A DNA stretch of 64,000 nucleotides from DASUBV01 sp963822485. GTDB lineage: Bacteria > Actinomycetota > Actinomycetes > Streptosporangiales > Streptosporangiaceae. The DNA is taken from NCBI GenBank assembly GCA_963822485.1, contig CAWGHW010000037.1:1-64000 (forward strand), read 5' to 3'. This document shows, piece after piece, positions 1 through 8,576 of this stretch. The notes under the pieces were generated by a model. It did no database searches. It saw nothing but the letters and a program-made list of their open reading frames with translations, and was not told the origin of the DNA. Each line of letters opens with the position of its first letter. The first letter of the stretch is position 1. Made by a program: the position numbers and the translations under genes.

Positions 1-1399
1 GCGAGCTGCTAGCCACCGCCGGAGTCCTGCCCATGTTCGGCTTTCCAACTCGGGCCCGCAGCCTCTACGACCGCAAGGTCCGCACCCGGCGGACTCTAGA
101 AAACGCCGTGGTCTCCGACCGGCCGCTCGATATGGCGGTGTCGGCAGTCTCCCCCGGCGCACAGGTCGTGCGGGACGGGCTGCTGCACACAGCCGTGGGA
201 TTCGCGCATTACGAGGTCAAGGGGCATAACGCTTCGCCGTGGACCCGCTTGGACCCGCGTTGCCAGTTGGAGCCTGCAGTGAGTGCCAGACGACCCTTGT
301 AATGCCACAGTCCGAACAGTGCCAGGTATGCGGGGGCGCGCTACACCTGTTCAACCTTTATCAGCCACGCGGGTTCCGCACCTCGTACGAGTCACGGGAC
401 TTCGACGACTCAACTGATACAGCGAGTCACGCGGGCATCCCGTCGCCATCGACGGTGGGCGACTCACAAGATCGTGCCGAGGTCGCGGCGGTCACCCTGG
501 AAGTCTACGAGCAGGCACAGGTCCTGCAGGTCAACGACAACCGCGGCGCGCTATTTCCCCTCAGAAAGCTAGGCGACGGATCAGTCGTGGTATCTGACGA
601 CGCGGTGCTTCCGCTCAGGACCTGGAGGGCAGCACCGGCTGGCCTGGATCTCGATGCCGCGGCGATCGGCGAGCTCCGTACAACAGATGCATTGGTCGTA
701 AGTCTGGACCGGCCGAATGTCCCGTCAGGCGTTGTGGTCACTTCACGGAAGCTCCTGCCCTCTGGCCCGGCTGCATTCTGGTCATTCGCGGAGATCCTGC
801 GTCGCGCATGTCAGGTCGCGCTTGACGTCGACCCGCAGGAACTAGTCATGGGCCTCCAGACGCGGGTGGTAGACGGGGATCCGAGCGCTCGGGTCTTCCT
901 CGCTGATGCTCTGGACAACGGCGCCGGATACGCAGTCGAACTAGGAAAATCTACAGTCTTCGCAAGAATCCTGGATCAGGCACGGCAGGAACTCACCACT
1001 GCCTGGGAGGACCCCGCACACGCGCGGTATTGCACCGTATCCTGCCCCGACTGTCTACGCTCCTATGACAACAGGAGACTGCACGGAGCACTGGACTGGC
1101 GGCTCGCCCTTGACATGATGGACCTCGCAGCAGGGAAGCCGCTGAAGACAGAACGCTGGCTCTCGCGCGGCACCTCTGCTGCGCAGGCGTTCGCCGAAAG
1201 CACCGGCGGCTGGCTGACCGCCGAACTCGTCGACGGCCTGCCTGTCCTCCTGAACAAAGAGGACCGCAAAGCGGTGATCCTCGGCCATCCACTATGGCGG
1301 CGCAATGAAGTGCACCTCACCGACCTCCAGCACCAGGTCCTCGCCGCCGTCAAGGCCAGCACAGGTATACACGCCGTAGAGCTTCTCCGATCTCTATGA
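1..1399 (+). pseudogene. drmB: DrmB-like (DUF1998) DISARM protein, 5'-truncated by window edge and frameshifted
   Basis: Open from base 3, reading ELLATAGVLPMFGFPTRAR, then VSDRPLDMAVS and HTAVGFAHYEV. Near base 237-239 the homology passes to another frame, VDPLGPALPVGACSEC, which stays open to the TGA at 1397-1399. The C-terminal part has the DUF1998 signatures DNGAGY (about 918-935) and a CxxxCPDCLRSYDNRxxH cluster (about 1030-1085); paired cysteines near 270-330 (CSEC, CQVC) suggest a zinc ribbon. DrmB is a core DISARM component working with the helicase DrmA, which would lie upstream of the window. A one-base deletion explains the shift (ccgtgg for ccggtgg). The family call is firm; whether the gene is truly broken depends on base accuracy. 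Confidence 0.72.
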
Positions 1400-2155
1400 G
1401 ATCGACCGGCAGCCCTTGGCGATACTCCGGTACCTGACGTGAACAAGGTCGCCGAGCAGCTGACCACGCAGGATTCTCTGAACGGGACACGCAAATCTCA
1501 GCTTCAGTTCACCGGGCCCGAGTGTCACTGATGGTCGCGCGGTAGGGCTCCTAACGAAGCCCTCGACCTGCTAATCGACATCTCCAGCAGGCCGACGGCC
1601 TGGCAGGTCAGGGTCCAGGCTGGTGCTGTCCACGGTTGATGACGCGGCGGCTGCTCCGGCTCGCGCCTGCTCGTGTTGGTGCCGCGACGACGACGGAACA
1701 CGCTGGAGACCCGGCAGGACATCAGTGCGTTCGTCCGCTCGGACAACTCCGGCCGGCAGTTCGACGTGGCGAGTTGGCGTAACCACCGCCTAGGACTCTC
1801 CCACTGCTGTGGCGGCCGCGATGGAGATCCAGGCGAAGCGTTCAGCTCGGTCTCGCGAGGAGGACCGGGACTTCGCCGCGAAGGCCTGCGTCCCGGCCTC
1901 ATTGGCGCTCACTTTCCAGCCGTTACCAGTAAGTTCGTTGGAGAATTAGCACACCCTGGTTCCGGGCCAGAAGTCAGTGTTACCCGTGCGGCGGCCACGC
2001 TTTTCAGGTCCGCCGCATTTCGCCGAATCCGCGAGTGCCTCGACCCCAACTGCGACCGGCTGTCGGAACAGGACCTGGACCGCTCCGTGGGCCCTGAGGC
2101 TTCGCTCTTCGCGCGGTTCCGGAATCAGGTGATGGCTATCTGGCATGCTGAGCAC
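1400..2155. other. degenerate stretch between drmB and the endonuclease gene
   Basis: No convincing gene. Short protein-like pieces occur in shifting frames, for example LYEIDRQPLAILRYL just after the drmB stop and VNKVAEQLTTQDSLNGTRKS from 1439, which would be joined only by another frameshift. A + strand frame is open from 1673 into the endonuclease gene, but its translation is rich in Arg, Ser and Gly and shows no recognisable domain before about 2156. Decayed accessory DNA is the simplest reading. Confidence 0.4.
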
Positions 2156-3408
2156 GTGACTGAATCAGGCCAGCAGCGACCTAGTCGGCCGTCGACCGGC
2201 AGCGCTGATCCGCAGCAGGTCGCCAATCGGGCGGTGCCGCGCGTCTACCGGGTTTCGGGACGGGCTGATATCCATGAGTTCCTGCTAGAGGCGGTCCGCC
2301 GGAGCGGCGCCACGGTCCTTCATGCAAGCAATTCGATGAGAGTCCCGGTCTACGTTGGCATAGAGGATCAGCGCCGTGAGCGGATAGGGCTGATGGTCTA
2401 TCCATTTCGGATGACGCGGCTCGGGACGCGCAACCGGCCTAGTGACGAGATCCGCGGCCAGCTTCGGTACGGCGCAGAAGAGGCCTGGCTATCGGAGGAT
2501 CATTTCATCGCCAGAGATATCGCTGGCGTGGACACCACACTCCTGCTCGGCGTGGACCTCGATGAGGAACTGATCGTCGGTCTGGATCCGGCGCTTTATG
2601 ACCCGCTACCGTTGGGCATAAGCGTGTACGCCAAGGACCGCAACGCCGCCGAGGTGCGCGAGCACGGATGGACGGTCTGGGAAAGGGTCAACCGACCCGG
2701 CCAGCGGCGCGCAGCCCCGCGGGCCGCGGAAGGCCTGGAGACCCTGGTCGGCTTCAGCCCAGAGCGGCTCCTGGACTATGCCCGGTTCGAGCGGGACGCC
2801 AGCGATCTGGGCCTGGATCCCCGCTGCGCTACGCCGCCGCCACCAATGCCGCCAGCACCGCGGCAAGCGGGGAGGACAGCGCAGCGCGCCGGCACAGGCT
2901 GGAGCGAAACTTCGACCTAACCGCGGAGGAGATCCTCGACATCATCGACAGCCGGATGCGCCTGCAAGTAGCGGTCAAGGGCGGAGTCGCCGAGCACCAC
3001 CTGGGGCGACTCCTGCGAGCGGATCCGGCCATCGCCTCGGTGGCCGGGCTCGACCAGGACGCGCAGCCCGACTTTGACGTGCTCATGACCAGCGGCCGAC
3101 CGGTGCTGGTCGAATGCAAGAACGTGTCGCCCGAGCGCTACGCGAATGGCGACTTCAAGGTCGAGGTACAGAAAACCCGCGCGACTAAAGGAGACCCGGC
3201 AGGGCGGCTCTACCGGCCCGAGCAATTCGACGTAGTAGCCGCATGCTTGTTCTCCCCGACACACCAGTGGGATTTCCGCTTCATCCTGTCCACCAGGCTT
3301 GCCCGGCACACCGAGCACCCCGACCGCCTTGCCGCCACTCATCACGTCGACGACCGGTGGTCACCGAACTTGCAGGAGGCGTTGGACCGTACGACCGGCG
3401 CGCCCTGA
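2156..3408 (+). pseudogene. PD-(D/E)XK restriction endonuclease, frameshifted
   Basis: Begins at GTG 2156 (VTESGQQRPS; the frame is open further upstream and the start is uncertain). The N-terminal domain (to about 2815) reads RVSGRADIHEFLLEAVRRSG ... TTLLLGVDLDEELIVGLDP and probably recognises DNA or the modified site. At the C-run 2819-2822 the homology changes frame: LDYARFERDASDLGLDP continues as PLRYAAATNAAST. The C-terminal part has a nuclease core: a Glu in GGVAEHHLGRLL, then PDFDVLM and VLVECKN, which fits E...PD...ExK. The stop at 3406-3408 lies 36 bp before a C5-methyltransferase gene, so the pair looks like a type II restriction-modification unit. One missing C restores a single frame. 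I do not know its specificity. Confidence 0.6.
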
Positions 3409-3432
3409 TCGCCCAATGTCGTCCCGGCCTGG

Positions 3433-3438
3433 CAGACT
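3433..3438 (+). promoter_or_regulatory. -10-like box of a leaderless methyltransferase gene
   Basis: CAGACT lies 6 nt before the ATG at 3445, with no Shine-Dalgarno in between. The same geometry recurs at several other genes in the window, supporting leaderless initiation at 3445. Confidence 0.4.
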
Positions 3439-3444
3439 GCGCTC

Positions 3445-4518
3445 ATGATGAGCAGGCCGCCCGACACCAGCGCGGGCGTTGCGATCAGCCTCTTCTCCGG
3501 GGCTGGCGGCCTGGACCTGGGCGTCGAGCAGGCCGGCTACCAGGTCCGGGCAGCAGTCGAGCGTTACTCGGACGCCACCGCCACTATGGAGAAGAACTTC
3601 CCCCACCTGGCCGCCGCCGTCATACGCGCTGACATCCTCGACGTCCCAACCGCCGACATCCTGCACGCCGCCGGACTCTGGGGCACCGCCCGCCCGGATC
3701 TGCTGGTCGGCGGCCCGCCCTGCACGCCGTTCAGCAAGAGTGGATTCTGGCTCGACTGGAAGCGCGCCGGCCTCGACCCTGATGCCAGCCTGCTGCAGGC
3801 CTACACCCGCGTTCTGCGCGAGGCTCGGCCGCGCAGGTTCATCCTGGAGAACGTCTACGCGCTGACCTACAACAACCAGGCCAGCAAGGGAGCCTACGAG
3901 CGACTCCTGCACGAGATCACGGCCGCCGGATACAACTACCGGGCCAAGGTCCTCAACGCCGCCGACTACGGCGTGCCCCAGTCTCGGCCTCGCTTGTTCA
4001 TCATCGGCGCCGAGCGAGGCAGCCCACTGCCCGACCACCCCGAGCCGACGCATGGCGGTTCCTGGGAGCGCCGCACCACCGGGAGGTCCGACCGCCCGCA
4101 CGTCACCACAGGCGAAGTCCTTGACGGCCTGACCGCCGACCCCGAGCCCGAGGAAGTCATCCGGGGCCGGTACGGCCACCTCCTAGCCGACATCCCACCC
4201 GGAGAAAATTACCTGCACTACACCGCAGAGCGCGGCCACCCCAACCCGCAGTTCCGCTGGCGGAGCCGATTTTGGTCCTTCCTGCTTAAGCTCGACCCAG
4301 ACCGACCCTCCCCCACCATCCAGGCCCAGCCCGGCTCCAACGTAGGTCCCTTTCACTGGGAAAACCGCCGTCTCCGGCTCCCCGAGGTCAAGCGCCTGTT
4401 CACCTTCCCCGACAGCTTCGAGTTCGCCGGCTCCCGCGGCAGTGCCCAGTACATGCTCGGCAACTCAGTCCCGCCCCTGCTGGCCCAACGCGTTGCCGAA
4501 GCCGTTCGCGACAGCTGA
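3445..4518 (+). CDS. DNA (cytosine-5-)-methyltransferase
   Basis: 357 residues with all main C5-methyltransferase motifs in order: motif I ISLFSGAGGLDLG (residues 14-26), motif IV GGPPCTPFSKSG with catalytic Cys93, motif VI ENVYAL, motif VIII PQSRPRLFIIG, and motif X YMLGNSVPPLLAQRVAEAV at the C-terminus. The target-recognition region between VIII and IX is compact (about residues 190-285). It transfers a methyl group from SAM to C5 of cytosine. Its partner is probably the endonuclease gene ending 36 bp upstream; a DISARM DrmMII role is an alternative, since a DrmB-like gene lies close by. The reading frame is intact, so methylation may persist although the nuclease gene is frameshifted. Confidence 0.93.
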   Translation: MMSRPPDTSAGVAISLFSGAGGLDLGVEQAGYQVRAAVERYSDATATMEKNFPHLAAAVIRADILDVPTADILHAAGLWGTARPDLLVGGPPCTPFSKSGFWLDWKRAGLDPDASLLQAYTRVLREARPRRFILENVYALTYNNQASKGAYERLLHEITAAGYNYRAKVLNAADYGVPQSRPRLFIIGAERGSPLPDHPEPTHGGSWERRTTGRSDRPHVTTGEVLDGLTADPEPEEVIRGRYGHLLADIPPGENYLHYTAERGHPNPQFRWRSRFWSFLLKLDPDRPSPTIQAQPGSNVGPFHWENRRLRLPEVKRLFTFPDSFEFAGSRGSAQYMLGNSVPPLLAQRVAEAVRDS

Positions 4519-4763
4519 GTTCGCAGACGAAAGCGTGTAGGTTGGCGGCGACCTCGGCCTTTTCCCAGCCGGAGAACGGCAGGTTGGCATCAAATCGACC
4601 ACGATCGCCGAGATCCCGGACTTCGTGATCTGGCATTGGGCTATGCGAGTGCGTGGCGTCGGCGGTAGCGGTGCCAGCGGGCTCGGGCCTGGTTGCGTCG
4701 TCTCAACGTGTCACTGTCGGCTAGGTGTTACGGACGGCGCTCGTCCGATCCCTCGGCCGCGCG

Positions 4764-4950
4764 TCAGCTTGAGCTGCGGGCTTCGATGCCGCCGAGGAGG
4801 TAGTCAGGGACGGTCTGGACCGTCTGGTTGGCGGTCAGGTGCGGACCGTCGCGTACGACCGTGGCCAGCGCGGGGTATCGGCCGTTGCGAAGATACGCGA
4901 CAGGTACGGCCCGAACGCGGCCTGCCACTGCTTCTGATCCGTCCCGATGG
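4764..4950 (-). pseudogene. C-terminal remnant of a TetR-family regulator
   Basis: Read on the - strand, 4950 to about 4890 gives TDQKQWQAAFGPYLSRIF. After a one-base shift near 4888, NGRYPALATVVRDGPHLT and then QTVQTVPDYLLGGIEAR run to the TGA at 4764-4766. This is the usual C-terminal ligand-domain end of an actinobacterial TetR regulator. No helix-turn-helix region is found further 5' (4950-5215), so only the last 60-70 residues remain. It points away from the SDR remnant at 5328; TetR/SDR divergent pairs are common, but a tRNA fragment now lies between them. Confidence 0.5.
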
Positions 4951-5215
4951 CGCGCCGGGCGCGCCTCCCGGCGTCTCGCGCCGACACCCAGGAGAGCGTC
5001 GCGGTCTTCGGCAGCGGGACTGTAAATTGACAGGCCCGCCGATCAAGTGAACGTCATGAACGCGGACAACCCCGGCAACGATGTCCACGAGGCTGGGAAC
5101 GAAGCGAACCACGAGCGCTCCGAAGCGAGCCGTAGGGCTCGCTGATGCTCACTCGTGCACCCCGCCACCTGGGCGGACGTGCAGGCTTCCAAGTCGCGCT
5201 GATATGGATGCATTC

Positions 5216-5260
5216 CTGGGGGTCAAGGGGTCGCGGGTTCGAATCCCGCCGTTCCGACCA
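5216..5260 (+). other. 3' half of tRNA-Pro(GGG): probable attachment site of an integrated element
   Basis: The segment reads as anticodon loop CTGGGGG (5216-5222, anticodon GGG), anticodon 3' strand TCAAG (5223-5227, partly overlapping the G-run), variable loop, a perfect T arm (GCGGG 5233-5237, loop TTCGAAT, CCCGC 5245-5249), acceptor 3' strand CGTTCCG (5250-5256), discriminator A and CCA (5258-5260). The bases before 5216 (gcattc) cannot form the anticodon 5' strand CTTGA, and no D arm or acceptor 5' strand precedes, so this is not a working tRNA. Integrases that target tRNA genes duplicate exactly such a 3' part. With this orientation, the element lies to the left and the intact tRNA-Pro gene should lie upstream of the window. 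Confidence 0.75.
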
Positions 5261-5327
5261 GAACTTGCGGGTAAGCAGGGGTTTCGGCGAGCCGCCGAGG
5301 CCCCTCTTCGATCTTCGGGGAGCCAGG

Positions 5328-5819
5328 CTGCGGCCACTTGACGTGCTCGTCAACAACGCCGGCGTCGGCGGCGGCTGGCCGGACAAGCCCACGATATTTA
5401 CTCCGGAAAGCATGCGAGCCGTCGTGGAGGCCAATGTGATCGGCGTCCTCCGGGTCACCAACGGCATGTTGCCGCTGCTGCTCCGCTCGGCGCACCCGCG
5501 CATCGTCAACCAGTCCAGCCACGTCGGCTCCTTGACCTTGCAGACCACGCCGGACCTCGATCTGGGCGGAATCAGCGGGGCGTACGCGCCGTCCAAGGCG
5601 TTGCTGAACGCCGTCACCATTCAGTACGCCAAGGAACTGGCCGGCACCAGCATCATGATCAACAACGCCCGCCCCCGATACGTGGCGACCGACCTCAACA
5701 GCTCCTCCGGCGCCAGCACCCCCGAGCAAGGCGCAGCAGTCGCGATCCGGCTCGCGGCCCTGCCCGACGACGGCCCGACTGGCCAGCAGTTCGACGCCGA
5801 CGGACCCGTACCCTGGTGA
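5328..5819 (+). pseudogene. short-chain dehydrogenase/reductase, 5'-truncated
   Basis: The coding sense starts abruptly at LRPLDVLVNNAGVGGGW, about 70 bp after the tRNA fragment. It keeps the NNAG motif, the catalytic Ser (VNQSSHVGS), the YxxxK pair (GAYAPSKALL) and a normal C-terminus, but lacks the N-terminal Rossmann half with the TGxxxGxG cofactor loop (roughly 75 residues). The frame is open upstream through the tRNA fragment, but that translation is meaningless. Without the dinucleotide-binding loop the product cannot be a functional SDR. Loss of the 5' end probably accompanied integration or excision at the neighbouring att-like site. Confidence 0.7.
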
Positions 5820-5860
5820 CCGGTCCTCCGCTCGCCCGCCGCTGAGGAAGACTCCGCATC

Positions 5861-6271
5861 ATGACTGCCACCTGGTCCCCGCAGGAGCTGCAGTGCATCG
5901 AGAAAGCCCGCGAACTGAACATCGCCGTCAAATCCGCTGACGGAGCCCTGCGCCGCTGGACACCGATCTGGGTCGTCTGCGCCGCTGACCAGGTGTACGT
6001 GCGGACCTGGTACCGGCGCGACACCGGATGGTTCGGTCAGGTACTGCGCTCGCACCGGGCCCGCATCCGCGTCCCGGGCTTGGAGGCTGACGTCACCGTC
6101 GAGGACGTCGGCGAAGGCCCAGCCGAGATCGGCGAGAGCATCGACACCGCTTACCGCACCAAATACGGAAGCGCCGGCAGCGAATCCATGGTGACCGCCT
6201 CAGCCGCCGCAACGACCCTGCGGCTCAACCCCGAGCGAGAAGCACAGCCCCTGGCCAGGATCACAGCCTGA
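5861..6271 (+). CDS. DUF2255 family protein
   Basis: 136 residues starting MTATWSPQELQCIEKA, with the DUF2255 pattern: RRWTPIWVVCAADQVYVRTW, then a glycine/arginine stretch on DNA strand-like elements (RARIRVPGLEADVTVEDV), DTAYRTKYG and a C-terminal TTLRLNPE. The family resembles flavin-binding split barrels, and its function is not established. The ATG is preceded by GAGGAAG at 5843-5849, rather far, so the start is probable, not certain. It stands alone and points toward a bidirectional hairpin and the sedolisin gene on the other strand. Confidence 0.75.
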   Translation: MTATWSPQELQCIEKARELNIAVKSADGALRRWTPIWVVCAADQVYVRTWYRRDTGWFGQVLRSHRARIRVPGLEADVTVEDVGEGPAEIGESIDTAYRTKYGSAGSESMVTASAAATTLRLNPEREAQPLARITA

Positions 6272-6420
6272 GTGACCAGCTGAGTGAGAATCGACCCGCA
6301 CCTTCGGCGGACCTGCCGGGCGAGGCTCGGCACGGGTTCTAGCTCGACTACCTGCGGGCGCATCCTCCCGCGGCGACACGTCGTCAGCGAAGGATTGGTG
6401 AACTGGATCGCACTAGTGGT

Positions 6421-6466
6421 CCACGGCGACCCAGGGGCGGGGGGTACCCCGCCCCTGGAGCCGTGG
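6421..6466. terminator. bidirectional hairpin between convergent genes
   Basis: Two nested inverted repeats: CCACGGC (6421-6427) pairs with GCCGTGG (6460-6466), and inside them CCAGGGGCGGGG (6431-6442) pairs with CCCCGCCCCTGG (6447-6458). It lies between the convergent DUF2255 and sedolisin genes and can serve both. There is no U tract on either side. Confidence 0.55.
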
Positions 6467-6469
6467 AGG

Positions 6470-6509
6470 TTCTAGTTCGGACTGATGGCTTCTAGTTCGG
6501 AGTGATGGC
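6470..6509. repeat. 20-bp tandem duplication across a stop codon
   Basis: 6470-6489 and 6490-6509 are adjacent copies of TTCTAGTTCGGASTGATGGC differing at one base (C or G). The second copy contains the final codons and stop of the sedolisin gene on the - strand. The first repeats them downstream, so the end reads ITPN-stop followed by a second ISPN-stop. Confidence 0.7.
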
Positions 6510-8576
6510 GGTGTCGTCGACGACGAAGGAGGTCTGCAGCGAGGAGTCCTCCGTGCCGGTGAACTTCACGGTGACGCTGCTGCCGGCGAAGCTGCCCAGC
6601 GAGAAGGTGTGCTGCGTGTAGCCGGTGTTGTGGTTGAGGTTGGAGAAGGTGGCGATCGTAGTGCCGTTCGCCGTGACCGTCAGCTTGTCGAACGCGGTCG
6701 TAGTGGTGGTCTCGGCGGTGTCGATGTGCAGCCAGAAGCTGAACGACGTGGCGGTGCAGCCTGCCGGGATGGTCACCGTCTGGGAGAGCGTGTCGGTGTG
6801 GGTGGTGCCGTACCCGTCCAGCCAGGCGTACCAGCTACCGGTGTGGGAGGTCTCGCCCGCGCCGTTCGGGTTGATAACGCCGGCCGTGGATGTCCACGGC
6901 GCGGCCGAGCCGGTCTCGAACCCGGGGTTGCCCAGCAGCTGGGTGTGGTTGCTGCAGGTGCCGCCGCCGCCGGAGGTGCTGATCGTCCAGGTGAAGGTGG
7001 CCGAGCCGGACGCCCCGGTCGTGTCCCTGGCGGTCACCGCCACGCTCGAGGTAGCCGCGGTGGTGGGTGTGCCGGAGATCAGGCCGGAAGAACTGATGGA
7101 CAGGCCGGCCGGCAGGCCGGTGGCGGTGTAGGTGAGGGTCTGGCCAGACGCGGAGTCGCTGGCGTGGATCTGCAGGGAGACCGCGGTGCCGACGGTGCCG
7201 GTCTGGCTGCCGGGGTTGGTCACGGTGACGGAGTTGCCGGCGGCGCCGCTGACCAGGCCAGTGATGCCGTCCGGGGTGCCGATGCCGGTCGGGCCGTCAT
7301 ACCCGGTCTCCGCGGTGCACAGGAAGGCCGGGCTGCACGAGCCGTTATTGCCGGTGGTGACGTCGAAGAAGTTGCTGGTGTGGGTGTAGATGTCGTCGGC
7401 CGGGGTGGTGCCGGCGCTGCCGGCGAGGGCGTACATGGCGGCGAGCATCGGCGAGGAGGCGCTGGTGCCACCGACCTCGTTCCAGCCGCCGTTGCCGTTC
7501 GAGGTGTCGTATACCGCGACCCCGGTGGCCGGGTCGGCGTCCGCGGAGACGTCGTTGTCGATGCGCCGGGAGCAGCCGGACAGGCCGAGCGCGGTCTGCC
7601 AGGACGGCTGCGGCTCGATGGTGGAACAGCCCGACCCGGTCCCCTCGGATCCGGTTGAGGTGTTCCACACCGACTCGGTCCAGCCGCGCGAGTTCGAGGC
7701 AGTGCTCAGCCTGGTCCCGCCGACCGCGACGACGTTCGGCGAGGTCGCCGGGTAGATCACGCCGAAGTCCGAGTCGCCCGCGGACGCGGTGATCACGGAA
7801 CCCGGGTGATTGAAGTCCGTGGAGTCAAGCGTGGTGTCGGAGGACGACTCGCCCCCGCCCCAGGAGTTGGAGATGTAGCCGGCGACGTTCGCGGCGGCGT
7901 TCTCAGCGACATCGAGGCCGGTGCCGCTGTCGCTGGTGGCCTCGACCAGCACGATGTTGCACAGCGGGCAGATCGCCGAGGCCATGTCCAGGTCGAGCGA
8001 CTCCTCCAGGGTCCAGTCGTCGCTGACCGGCGCCTCGGCCGGCAGTGGCGAGGTCGCGCCGTTCTGGTTGAGCTTCTGGAAGCTGGGCACAGGGGGCAGC
8101 CCGGCGGACGAGCGGTAGGTGGCCAGGTCGGCCGCGGCGGTCGGGTCGTCGAAGGCGTCAACGACCGCGATGGTGCGGCCAGCGCCGTTGGCGGCCGAGG
8201 CCGAGGTCAGGTTGTAAGCCGACTGGAGCTGCGAGGGGCCGTAGCCGACGCCCGCCGGAATCGCGTCCGGCGAGGCGCTCGCGAGGATCGGGCGCAGGCC
8301 ATCGCGCTTGAGCAGCATGCATGACTCGTGGCCGACAACGATGACGGCGGCGCAGGCATGGCGAGAGCGGGAGTCCGCCTTCGTCATGGCGGGCTGCCGG
8401 GCATGCGCGCCGTGCGAGAGTTCCTTGGCGATCGACACGTGCGGGCGAGTATGCGCGGTGCTGGCGCTGGCGGCGGTGGCGGTGCTGGCGGTCAATCCCG
8501 CCATTCCTGCCGCGAGCGCCACAGCTGACACGACGGTTAAGCCTCGCCTCAGCCGGCTGGAGAGTGGGAGGTTCAT
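6492..8576 (-). CDS. secreted S53 (sedolisin-type) serine-carboxyl peptidase with C-terminal Ig-like and jelly-roll modules
   Basis: 694 residues from ATG 8576 (MNLPLSSRLRRGLT), preceded by GAAGGGG. A Sec signal (VVSAVALAAGMAG...TATA) is followed by the catalytic domain: Glu and Asp in LEESLDLDMASAICP, the SNSWGGGES strand, Asp in TASAGDSDFG, and the nucleophile Ser in GGTSASSPMLAAM. A classical long pro-domain is absent; only about 100 residues separate signal and protease. After the protease come a putative Ig-fold domain (about residues 430-530, YTATGLPAGLSISSSGLISG) and a Gly-linked C-terminal beta domain (LLGNPGFETGSAAPW ... SFVVDDTAITPN), probably for binding. It likely digests protein outside the cell under acidic conditions, as known for the family. 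Confidence 0.88.
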   Translation of the reverse strand: MNLPLSSRLRRGLTVVSAVALAAGMAGLTASTATAASASTAHTRPHVSIAKELSHGAHARQPAMTKADSRSRHACAAVIVVGHESCMLLKRDGLRPILASASPDAIPAGVGYGPSQLQSAYNLTSASAANGAGRTIAVVDAFDDPTAAADLATYRSSAGLPPVPSFQKLNQNGATSPLPAEAPVSDDWTLEESLDLDMASAICPLCNIVLVEATSDSGTGLDVAENAAANVAGYISNSWGGGESSSDTTLDSTDFNHPGSVITASAGDSDFGVIYPATSPNVVAVGGTRLSTASNSRGWTESVWNTSTGSEGTGSGCSTIEPQPSWQTALGLSGCSRRIDNDVSADADPATGVAVYDTSNGNGGWNEVGGTSASSPMLAAMYALAGSAGTTPADDIYTHTSNFFDVTTGNNGSCSPAFLCTAETGYDGPTGIGTPDGITGLVSGAAGNSVTVTNPGSQTGTVGTAVSLQIHASDSASGQTLTYTATGLPAGLSISSSGLISGTPTTAATSSVAVTARDTTGASGSATFTWTISTSGGGGTCSNHTQLLGNPGFETGSAAPWTSTAGVINPNGAGETSHTGSWYAWLDGYGTTHTDTLSQTVTIPAGCTATSFSFWLHIDTAETTTTTAFDKLTVTANGTTIATFSNLNHNTGYTQHTFSLGSFAGSSVTVKFTGTEDSSLQTSFVVDDTAITPN

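Noticed and set aside
1525..1902. Reverse-strand frame in the gap before the endonuclease gene
   Set aside because: Pro/Ser/Arg-rich translation with no motif; typical of a non-coding shadow.
4519..4640. A short - strand stretch with LPFSGWEKAEVAANLHAF, faintly like an IS21-type helper ATPase end
   Set aside because: Too short, no Walker motifs, and it overlaps the methyltransferase 3' end; not enough for an insertion-sequence call.
5149..5729. Several reverse-strand frames reading SGRNGGIRTRDP, WSERRDSNPRP and VGTAGFEPATP
   Set aside because: These are the well-known spurious translations of the complement of a tRNA 3' end (here 5216-5260), not genes.
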